Source: Timema cristinae (lineage: Eukaryota; Arthropoda; Insecta; Phasmatodea; Timematidae). From it: a stretch of DNA of 64,000 bases. Location: positions 32,327,397 to 32,391,396 of the forward strand of contig JBCFYV010000012.1 in NCBI GenBank assembly GCA_039000515.1, given 5' to 3'. The notes beneath the pieces were generated by a model that was not told the origin of the DNA, did no database searches, and worked only from the letters and a program-made list of their open reading frames with translations. A program made the position numbers and the translations under genes. This document shows, piece by piece, positions 44,501-56,500 of the stretch; position 1 is the stretch's first letter, and the number at the start of each line of letters is the position of its first letter.

Positions 44501-47500
44501 AATTTGATCTGTTTAGAGGTACAAAGAACAATTGTGCAACGTTTGAATTAAATCAGTTAATGTGTTTAAAATTATCGTGAGACATGTCTACCACAGACAG
44601 ACAAATGATAATCGGTTGAGTTAAAACGGAGAATTCACTTCACTCGTTAATTATATCAAGCCACATGATTATGTTTTTATTTGTTTTTACACTTCGACAA
44701 TATTTTCTAGCTCGCCTATACAGAGAGACTACTATATGAGCACACAAGCAAAAATTTCCCACCCCAACTTATTTTTCCCTCTGTGAGCCAAGTAAATGTA
44801 AATCGTGTGGCCGCACCTTCGCACACCCCTATGGGCGCCCCTGCTTAGTTTTAATTTAGCAAAATAGGTTAACCTCTTTTACCCCTTATGAATAAATATT
44901 GTAATCGTTTAATAACCTTCATTTACTTGGATCATATGCATCACCAAATACCCTAACCTGTAATTCGCCATTGTGAAATGAGAAGTTCCAATTTTACCAG
45001 TGATACATTTTTAGTATGTGTCGAGAAATTAAACCCAGCACCTTAAGGAGGTAAGGAGAGACTTCAAAGAATGACTTTCACGTGAAATTCGAAACTGGTT
45101 ATGGTAGAGGGAGGTTTATTTATACAATCGAGGTATTTAATGTGCACTTTCTGAACCGATTGATTATATCACCACACGAGGATGTCTATGGGTGAGACCA
45201 AAAGGACCTACTAATTTTGCCGGAAAAGATAGGTACTTGTTTTCACATACCTTCCAGGGCTCTTTACATGCGAAATTTGAATAGGACCGATGGCTTTACT
45301 TCCTCTCCGAAGGAAGTTGTTGTTACCTGTCGTCTGCTAGGGGCCGACCTTCTTGAGTGAGCCACCGGACCTCACCCTAAGAGGAGAGTAGTGGTCACTT
45401 TATTGCGTGTTAGACTGTAAATTATATTGTAAGATTATATATATGTTGTGTTTTTTATGTTTGTTTGTGGACTTTATCAAGATAGTGAAGATAGCCCATC
45501 CCTAGTTTAGCTAAGTTGCACCTGAAAAAATAGCTGTGTAAAAAGCCGTCTCTTGCACTCAGAAGTGTTGACTTTTGAGGTTAGTACCTATTTCTCCTAT
45601 TTGAGGATCAAATATCAAATAAATAAAATACTAACTATTTTGAAGATAGTTGGTTTCCGGCTATTGGGGTAGCAGTCTTGGCCGGTAGCCTCATATTATC
45701 TGACCCTACAGGCTAGCTTCCTTGGACCACCTGCCGCTGTATCCTTAACTTTAAAAGTTAGCGCTCTTGCCCAGTTGCCTCTATATCTTTGCCCTTGCAA
45801 GGTAGCACCCCTGCCTGGCTGCCTCAACACTTATCAAGCTAATTAAGATCATCTCTCCATGACCCATGCAAAGAAAAGAGGATGAAAAAAATCAGAGAAG
45901 CCCACTGACGCCAGCAACTCCTCAACAACAAACTCAATTTTACCCCATCCAGCCACTACCTCACCTTGCCCACGTCCTCAAGAGACCCGATCCTTACCCC
46001 CCTCTCAAATCCCCGGGACCACCTGACTTGATATTTTGCGGAGCTCCTCAGACAATATTCCTTGGACGAAGACGAGAATACTCCACACAAGCACCCTCGC
46101 ACCCAGTAAACTCTACCTCTACCTCTAACCCCCTCCATCCATCCTTCCATAACTGGACCCACAACAACATTGTGACATAACAAGAGGGCAGAGAACGAAG
46201 AAACACATCACCGAGAAAAAATAGACACGCACTCAACCCTGAGAGAAAACTAAATCAACACTGTGTTACAGATTTTTATCGCCCAAGATAAATCCGCTGA
46301 CTCTGGATGGGTGTTGAACCCACGGGTATCGGGTACTGACTCCTGAGGCTAGCACTTTAACCCAAACCACTGAGGTCAACTAGAGCGAGGTGTTGAAGGG
46401 TTTAATCTAGATATAAAATAACGGACGAGGTGTGTATGTATAAGTGAAAGAGGGTGTTTGGAAGTGTTAGTACCAAATAAGGCTATTAGCGATTTACCTA
46501 AAGGGGACCAAAAGAGGGGAATACATTTTTTAAGAAAATACCTCAACACTCAGCTACAGTATCGTAAATAAGAAAACCATCTCAATGTTCCCTTCGTCTA
46601 CCCTGTAGCTTACCTTACCTTATTCCACTATGGTGTAGATTATAAGATAAGGTCATATGTGATCCGTCAAAATAAGGTAAACGAATTGTTTCTGGTTGGG
46701 TTTCATAATTTTTATTGGATATCTAAACAGTAGACTTTAGATCGAAGTCAAATATGCAATCATAAATCTAACACTTCCAGCAGAGAGAGAGAGAGAGTTT
46801 TACTCGCCGTTCTGGTATGAGGTGGCGACCCAGAAGCCGGGACTGCTGATGAGCGGGTACCGGAATTGGTACTCTATAAGTCCCGCCTTCTCGTCCCAGA
46901 GAAGTTTTATGGATTGCTGACCGTTGCGGGAGAGGTAGAGCAAGGGGCAAGAGTTGGACAGCACCTCGGCCATGTCCCTCCATCAGGCTCCTGATGGTGC
47001 ACTATCTCCACGGCATGCCACTTGCCCATCACCTGCAGACAGAGGGAGGATTGATAGAGCAACATTATCAACAATCAACAGAAACATCTTTGAAGTTAAA
47101 ATATTATTGAGAATAAATTCATTGGTGGTGGAATAATATTTGTGAGGGTTGGGGGTGGGGAGAGCAATTTAAAAAAATAATTCAGAGGCTTTTTTCTCTC
47201 GAGCCAAAGCGGGGTGGAAGCCTCCCCAAGCAAATGTTTGGCAATTAGATGCCCGTTGAAGCTAGTTGGAGTGGTGTTCATCTGAAATAATTTTGAAATT
47301 ATGCTCTTCTATAAACTATTTCAAGTGATCTTCTCCCAGCACATTTAAAAAAAATTCGATACCCCTTTGATGCTATTTAAAGTGATTCTCCCCTTTAAAT
47401 TTTATGAAAACAAAATATAGAAGCCACCCAGAAAATATTAGATAGTTGAGAATGCCTCTAAAAGATATTTAGGGTGGACCTTCTCAGATATTTTTTGTAT

Positions 47501-50500
47501 TAAACTGATACCAGTGAATTAACATGAGTCAACTTGCACCGTGTCAACATCACTCGCATTTAGATTGAGAGCTAGATTGTGCGCTAGCGTGCTTGGTTCT
47601 ACATGATGTTATGGGATTTGTTTTTGGTACTGGCGTATGTGTGTACTATTTGGCGAAACTAATAGGTTTATAGTTAATTGGTTCACTTCACACACAATAC
47701 TTTTAGCACCAGGTTTCAAACCCTAGACCTGTTATCGGCTTCCCTGATGTCATTCAATGAGGATTAATATTCAGTTGTGGCTCTTCCCCCATACCCAGTG
47801 ACCTCGCATGAATCATACGTGCTACGTGCTTCTGTTGCCTCACGCCCCAATTGACTGTTTATTTGGGGATGACGTCAGCCCCCCTCCCCCCCTGGTTGAT
47901 TGAATTGATTCGTTGATTTTTACGGGTCGAAGTTGAAGGGCAGCGCGCTCTTTATAGGCAGCCAGATAAATAGGAGTAAACAATGTGTGAGTGGGATGCT
48001 ATGACTTTTGACATTTTATTTATTTGCTTCAGTGTGAGTGTGACACATCCTGATTTAACTCGAAAACAAGCTATTGTTACAATAGGGCCACTATAGCGTT
48101 TTAAAAATAAGTATAAAATAGCCATCAATGACAAGAGGTCAGCTTATTTATAACTCCACCCTTAATTAAGTGATAAGAGTGTAAGCCCATTAGTCCAGGG
48201 CCGGGATCGGTGACCGGTCAATTTCGTGGCTGCAGGTGAGTTGTGCCCACACGAGTTCTTACTTCTAAATAAACAGTTGAATAGCGGCTCCACATTTTTA
48301 GAGCCAGGTACGAATTGCAGCCCGGGTTGTTTACCTAACCTAACCTAACCTAACAAAGCTTCGAGTTTTTTAACCATTAAACGACAAGAACTGAGGAAGT
48401 TTTTGTATTATTAGGGATGTCAACATGAGACGATGATAGCTTATATCTTAAATTTAAAACAGCATGATAGATGGCACACTAGCAAATAATAATAATAATT
48501 ATTATTATATTATTATTATTAGCACCGCGTTTTACTACCCGTTCAGGTTATACGCACTTACGATAATGTGTAATGGTAGAATGATTGTGAGATGAAATGG
48601 AGGACCTACAGCTTAACGTGGGATCCGAACCCGGTGCACTAGCAAATTAAGTGGATGCAACTCACACCTCTCTCTCTCAAGTGAGTGGGCCGCAATTCGT
48701 ACGTGTCTCTCAAAAAGCCGGGCCGCAACTTCTACACGATTTCAAGACTAGTCCGCAATTCACCTACACAGGATTTCGTGGCAATTTTCAGTCGATCACG
48801 TACGAAAACCACATCGTTATTAAAAGTCGCTCCTTGAGCCTTTTAAACTCACAAATACATGAGCAATTTTAGTGTGACTAAAATAACCTTTGATCGCTCA
48901 TAGTCGGTAATGTTATAAGAAAATTAATCAGTTTAATATGAATATATGTATATATTATTTATTATTTAATTTTTCTATAAAGGTGGGAATATAAAAATTT
49001 GAGGAAATATTGAATTTTAAGAATAAATATAATATGTATAGAGACAAAAGAAAAGAAATCAAAGTAGAGTGGAGAAACGATGGGTGATAGAGGGAATTTT
49101 AATGAGTTCATAAGTGGATATAGGCTCAAATAGGTTAATGAAGCCTGGTCTAAAGGGTCTTGGTTTGATTCCGGCTATTGCTGTCTAAGACATTTAATAG
49201 ATATACAGAGTCGTTTTGCTTTCCAAATAGTAAATATTCAAGCGCTTGGGATGAATATGGAGTATTATGCTTACTGTTAGGTTAAGTTAATTTTTAAAAG
49301 ACGCTTTGGTGCCCGGATGGTCTAAGCCAACCACGCACAACCCATGGCCCACGGGCCACATGCAACCCTTGACTCCACTTTATGAGGCCTATGAGAGGGT
49401 CAAGAAGAAGAGTTTTAAGTGTTGACATAATATAAAATTGTGTTTGGGAATCCACCCAGAACATATATATTTTTTTGTTTTAAATCAACCTTTGATTTGT
49501 TGTGGATCAAATTATTTTACTTTATCGACATGACAAAATAAATAACAAAACGATCGCTGTACTGTCTAGGTTAAGTGGTGATAACTGTATTGGAGGACTG
49601 CTTGTTGTCTGCTCATCCGAAAGCTGTAGCAGCAATTTTTTTTTAATGTTGGTTCAGTCAGTCAATTGACGGTTGACGTCGACACGCGTGTTATTGTTAG
49701 CTATTGTAGACCGGCTTTGCACAATTTATTTATTTTGTAGCATTTTACGACAATGACTGTAAAAAAGCATAAAGTTACTGACGAGTACCATGTTTCAAGA
49801 GGCATGGGGTAAGAGTTTCTTTATAGGATATAACGGCAAAGCAGCATGCTTAATTTGTAAAGAAATCGTAGGTATAATGAAGGAGTACAACGTGAAGAGA
49901 CATTTCGATACAAAACATGCTGGCAAATACGAGTGGACCGAACAAGTGAGAAAGTATAATGTAAAGGAACGGCAACGTAAATTTACAAGCCAATAAAATC
50001 TTTTCCGAAATGTGCCCGACGACTCGGAAATTGAAGTCAAAGCATGTCTTGTATCTAATATTTTAATTTAAAAATTGAAGACATACAAAGATGGAAAGCT
50101 AGTTAAAGAATATCTGGAAGAAGTGGCAAATATAGCTTTCTCAGAGAAAACAAATATTATTTCAAAAAGTAGTCTTAATCGTATGACATTATCCAGAAGA
50201 GCATAAGAAATGACATCAGATATAGAAAAACCATTATAAGACAAAATATTAGAATTTATTTACTTTTAATTGGCCTTGGATGAAAACATAAATGTCACTG
50301 ACACTGCACAGCTTTCAATTTTTATTCGTGGTATTGGTCGAAATTTTAACATTACATAGAATTGCTGGCGTTAATTCCTTTGAAAGATTCAACCAAAGGC
50401 TAAGACATTTATTGTGAAGTGAAAAAAATCTCGGAAAAGTATAATTTGAACCTAACATTATTACATTGTATCTAAACAGATGCCAGCCATGGTTGTAAAG

Positions 50501-53500
50501 AAGCAAGGGGTTGTGAACTATTTATCAACAAATTACAAAACATGGACAATGATATCGTTGCATGCCATTGTATTTTACACCAAGTGAATCCTTGTGCAAA
50601 AAACCTTAATATGAAGCACGTAATTAAAGTAGTAGTCAAAGTAATACATTTTCTTCATTCCAGAGGACTCACTCATCGTCAGTTCCGAGAATTCTTGTCA
50701 GAATTATACTCTCAGTATAACGATGTTGTTTATTTTACACAAGTCCGCTGGCTTTGTGCTGGAACCATGCTGAAAAGAGTGTATGATATGCGTCAAGAGA
50801 AAATTCTCATTTAAAAAAGTTGTGATGCGAATCTGGTAGCAGACTTTGAGAGCAATGGGGGGGGGGGGGGGGGGGGGGTGTTATGGTTTTTAATTGACAT
50901 GTCCCAAAATATTAAAGTGCTCAACACCAAGCTTCAAGGAAAAAATAATATGATACACAACTTATTTTACTTAATTAAGTCGTTTGAGGTTAAACTGACA
51001 TTATGGAAGCAGTTGTGGATCTAGTGTATGGCGGATATGGCACGTGACCTGAGCGTCACTTAAAGGGGGGGGGGGGGCACTGAACAGTTTCTATCTATCC
51101 AGTTATAATTCCGTTTACTTTTTCATTCTAAATAATTTTTAGTTGTTATAATAACTACTAAATCGAACGTTAAATATTTTTATTACTTTGATTACAATGT
51201 ATGTCTGGTACTCTGCAGAGCGAGTAGTATGACACACAATAGTATTTACATGTTAGGGAGGAGGGGGAATTCATTTAAAGGTAGTCTACTGACAATTGAT
51301 TTTCTTAAATTATAAATATTTTAAAATGGTTCAAACACCTTTGTTCCAAAGGGTATTTTGAGAGTGTTTGACATGACACATTATTTTCAGTACGAATGCT
51401 CTTATTAAAAGTGTAGGTTTTTTATTTCAGGGCCTGATAAAAGTTCGTTAGACTAAGAAATTGGAACAAGAACAAATACGTCACAAGCCTAGGACTAAGT
51501 CAAATCACTGTCGGATAAATCCGAGTATGACACGATTAAGCGTGAGGCTGCCAGAGAAAACGTGGATATGGAAGGAGGGGAAAACGATGGTAATGATAGT
51601 GACATTGAGTGTATTGATGAAATGTTACCCGATGGCACTTATCTTAGGGAAATGGATGGTGTTGAAGAGCCTTAATCTGTCATTCCAGAAGTCATTAAAC
51701 AGCATTTTATTGAACTTATGAAGTTCGACAAGGATACCGAGAAAGCAATTGTAGCTGACAAGTTGAGAACAGAAATAATAAAGTTGAATTTGAGGTACTT
51801 TCAAAAAAGCTAGGAGTTTTCCTACCACAAATAAACCACTTAATGAATGGTAATGGTTTAAGAGGACATTGGGAATGGCCGTTGTGAGGAAATGACTTGT
51901 TCACGGCTGGTCTATTTGCCTTCAAAAAGTCAGCATGTTGTGCCTGTTGTCTTCTCCTTTCTCGTTCAAACCATAATCCACATTGGAGCAGGAAAGTGAA
52001 TTCAACCAGAGGAAAGCACATAAAAGGATTAGTGTTCATGAAAATGCCAGTAATAATCGTGAGTGCGTCACAAAGTGGTAATAAATGGAAATACTTTTAC
52101 TGAAAACAGAGGAATAATTGACATTGAGCTTCTGTCACAGATTGAGAGGAAAGAGCAGAAGTGGCGTGACATCTTGACATAATCCTTCACTGCATAAAAT
52201 TCCTTGCGACTCAGAACCTGGCTTTGCGATGACAAAGGGAGTTACTTACGCTAGACGAGGACTCCAATGTGAGCAATTTCTTTGGCTTACTGAAACTACT
52301 GGCCATATTTGATCCGGTCATGAAATAACACCTTATTCATGTGGAAAGTCATCCTCGATTGACGGCTTATCTTTCACACGGTAACAAGAATGAATTCATC
52401 CACCTTATGGCATCTACTGTGCATCAAGGTTTACTGAGATGCATTCGTAAAGTCAAGTACTATGGTCTTATGTTAAACTCAATTCCTGATCAGGCACACA
52501 TTGAGCAGATTTCAGAAGTAGTTAGGTACGTGGAAGTTTATTTTGAGAGGAAAATAGTTAATGTTAGAGCAGCCTTCCTTGGTTTTATAGAGATAAGCCT
52601 GAAGGTTGTTGAAAAATGGTTGAAGTCATCTTGAAGTAGTAGAGAAGGAAAAAATGGAGCTACAAGATTGTCGGTCAGACTGCTATGATAATGATGCTGT
52701 AATGGGTGGATACAGAAATGATGTTCAACAAAGAATGAGCGATAAAAACAGCCTGGCAATGTTTGTGAGTTGTGGCACTCACTTATTCAACTTGGTGGGT
52801 GTGTATACAGTCATGCAGGATACAATAATGGTCACGTGTTTTGGAGTCACAGAAGGTCTCTACTTGTTCTTCTTTAATTCAACACAGTGCTGAGCAAAAC
52901 TTAATAAGACCGTTTCTGTGTTTGTGAAGTCGAAGTCAAAACCAGGGGAGTGCAAGGACAGGAGCAGGGAATTCCATTAAAAATTACCTTTAGGAGATAC
53001 TTAAAGTTAGTCGGGATATGCTAGACAGTGAAAATGAAACCAGTGAAATAAGGAGTGACGCAAGGCAGCTGTACACTGTAAAGCCGCACGATAAATTACG
53101 TTTTTATGACTTTTCTATGATTTTGGAACAAAGTACGCATTTGCGTTCACCGTGTTCAAAGAGGTTGCAGGATCCTAATATGAATTTCTACGAAACTGCC
53201 CTGGATTTTAAATCTATCTTTTACTATTTTCATGATAAAAGAGAAGTTTTGGTCAAAATTCACTCGAAGAAGGAGTCAATATTGGTCAATAATGGAATGT
53301 TGAAGTTGAAAGACGTCGGGGACGAAAGAAACGAATGACTGGGTGAGAACTCGTGAGACGATGGGTTAACAGCTAAGCAGGAGATAGAAAGAGTCATGAA
53401 GAGATCACTCAACCATCTTCACAGAGAAATATACAAAAGGTTCGCTCGTTTGTCCAACATTGACACCAAGTTTGGCTTTCTTCTCGATGTCAAGGGACTG

Positions 53501-56500
53501 TGTTACGATAACATTATTAAAGACCTAAAACAGAATTTCGAGAATTTGGGTAAATTCTACAGCTGTAATGTTGATGTACAACAACTATATGAAGAAATTT
53601 TAGATTGTAGAATGTTGCTATCGAGCCGGGCCAACATGAAAATATCAAGACCTGAAGAGATTCTCGAACGTATTGTTCAGTATGAAGATGAAAGCGTTTT
53701 CCCCAATCTTGGCATTGCTAACCATCGCCAGCTTGAGAGATCATTCAGCAAGCTGAAACTAATACTTTCGTATTTCAGAGCCTCCATGGGTCAAAGCAAA
53801 GCGTGTTATCTTTTTTTGCTGAGTGTAGAAAGAGAATAAACAGAAAAAACTGAATTTGAGCAAATCATAAATCCATTTGCATCAGGGAAAGCAAGGAAGG
53901 TGCATTGGTAGTTTTATTGTAGTGTTATAATGTGTTAAATAAAAGATTAACGAACTTTACTTATTTCTTAGCTGTTTTGAAAGATGTTTTGAAAGATGGA
54001 TATCAAGTATTTGGACAGGGGTGCAATTTCAGTGCTTGCCATAAGTGCTATTTTCTGTGGATCCACCACAGTCACAACTGAAATATGAGAAAGTGGTGAA
54101 ATTTCCAACAATGAAAAGTTTTGCTGCAAATTCTGAGGAAGAACAAATTAGTTTTAATAAATACACCTCAAATGTAGAGAATTTCCCAAATAAATTCAAG
54201 CGTTGATTATAAGAAAATTTGAGAAATCGTTTCACATGTTTGCTCTACCATTCACTACTGATGTTGAGACAGTACCCACCGATTTCCCGATGAAGCGAAT
54301 TGAGCTTCAATATGACTCTGAATTGAAGGAAACATTTTCAGAAGTCTCTCTACTGGATTTCTATAAAATAAATACTCGCCTAAAGAAATTGAAGCACAAT
54401 CATGCTCTAAAAATGCAACATTATTCGAAATCACCTACTTATATGAACAGTCATTTCTGTGTTGAAACAAATCAAACCAATAGGTCGTTCCCATCTGACT
54501 TATGAATATTTGGAGGGAAACCTACGAATTTCTCTGTTTAATTTAACTCAATATAGACAGACTAAGAAAAAACCGTGTCAAGTCTCTCATTAGGATTACT
54601 ATAAGTAAACATTATTGATGGCTTATATATGTTTTCTCTTTATTAACATGTGTATTCTTTTAAATAAATGTGCTTTTAGTGAAATTGTGTGTTTGGTTTT
54701 AAAAAATGTTCCTTGGCAAATTGCAATTTTACTCTGAAATTTAATAGCTAATATGTAGTTTTAATATGTCTCATTAGAACGCTTTTCATGCATCATTTTT
54801 CACTATAATATACAAGCCTATTGGTAAGATTAGGAAAATAGGAAAAGTTAGATGAGTGTTTGGCAAGAGAGGGGAAGGAAGGATTGCCTAGTGGCCCGCC
54901 ATTGATCAGTTAATATTAAAAGTGGCCTTCAGCTGTTGAAAGGTTGTGCATCACTTGACTCTATGAGTTTCAATTGGGTAAACCAAAAGTGGTTTTTACT
55001 AAATGTTTTTTCAAACTTTCTCCCCGCGCAAATATGGGTGCATTTTATCTAAATACAACCTTTCATATCCCTAGCACATTAGCATAACCAGTAATGCGTA
55101 CAACCCGAACGGGTAGTAAGGCGCGATGCTAAAACTATGCATACCTCAACTTTAAAAATAATAATGATAATAACATTTTACAACATTTAAAAATAAAAAT
55201 AAAGTAATTACTATTGACAAGGATCACCATATTTATCTTACAACTGTCAACATTATAATCATATCACTTGCCTCAGTGGCCATGTGGACTAAACTTCAAG
55301 ATATTCTCATGTGTTTTGCCGATGAACCGAAGGTTGAGGTTTGAATCTCAGCAAGGTGAACATAGTTTAGTTTTCCCTCAATTGTTTCGCACTCTTCCTC
55401 CATGAAAATTCAAATATATTTGCTCTTAATTACACCTTACTTATTCCTACCTCGTAAGCGCAGTTTAAATGCGGCTAAACCGGTTGGGTAGTGAGACATA
55501 ATTGAAAAAACTAATACAAATCCTAACAAATCTAAGGACACGGTATGAGGAAGGAAGAACTCATCCTGATGAGAGGATATTGAACTATCTCTCCAGAGTG
55601 TTTCCAGGTCTGAATTGAACTTCAGCCTCTCTAGCCAGTCAGCACTATCACAAACCGTTAGTGGGATCCTGTCTTTGTACCACTTAATTCAAGATCGTGA
55701 AGTGCTTATTGTCACCGACCTAGGCTGCACCAACTTGTAGGTCTTGTTTGGATTCAATCCTGTGGTTTGTAAAAATGTAACGTTCAGTTATAGTCACTAA
55801 AAATGACGAAGGTTTTAATATTAAATCCCAACGTAGACGAACACTGTGTGGTCTTGTCTGGTTTTACGGCCGCGTGGGAGTGGAGGTTCGAATCCCGGCC
55901 GGGTGCTTTGAGCTAGTTTTATACCTAATAGATTCACTGTCCCCTCCAAAATGTCAGTAATCCTATCCTAAATTATACCTTCCCCATCCCTGCCCCATTA
56001 GTGTAAATATTCGGATATTACAGCAGATAGTAAGGCACTGTATTACTAAACCCGTGATAAAAGTTTTAGTAATAGGATGTAATAAGAACAGGTCAGTAAC
56101 CAGTAAACTAACAGTAAATCGATCATATTGCTTCCTCGTACATTTCACAGGCTTGTGGACCTAAACAAATTTATTTTCAGAAAACTAACTATATTAACTA
56201 ACACTAAGCTTATTATTTCTGTAATAGGATTCAAATAAAAAGGGAGTTTTACATTTCCCCAAAATTATCTTTCCTATCCCTCCCTACCCCATAGATTAAG
56301 CCTATAAATAACGCATCGGTGTGCGCGAGGACTAAACGTAAGGTTAGTTTATTCGGATTTTATGGTAATGGAGAAGTTGTGGGGTTTGAATCCCGGCTGG
56401 ATGTACTGAGGGTAGCTTATTCCTAAATGGATTATTACTCTTTCTCCATGCAAATGCTGGTAAACTTTCTTTAGATCCTAACATACTCATACTCGCCCAA

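Larger units (their letters stand above)
49329..54962 (+). mobile_element. GTF2IRD2-like hAT element with a nested second hAT element
   Basis: The ends show weak inverted similarity around GCACAACC (left CCAACCACGCACAACCC; right, read inward, CAAGTGATGCACAACC). Coding remnants occur in family order: BED finger (49753-49996), middle catalytic region (50480-51030) and C-terminal region (54110-54560). Between the last two a ZMYM1-like hAT transposase (51430-53880) is embedded. The outer element itself interrupts a SINE-A copy. The outer boundaries are approximate. Confidence 0.55.

Noticed and set aside
44163..44848. A second well-defined hAT MITE
   Set aside because: The ends are only loosely inverted and no 8-bp duplication is found; kept only as a note.
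45866..46180. Proline-rich 104-codon frame
   Set aside because: It lies in the 937-bp insertion, has no family match, and overlaps open frames on the other strand, as low-complexity CT-rich DNA often does.
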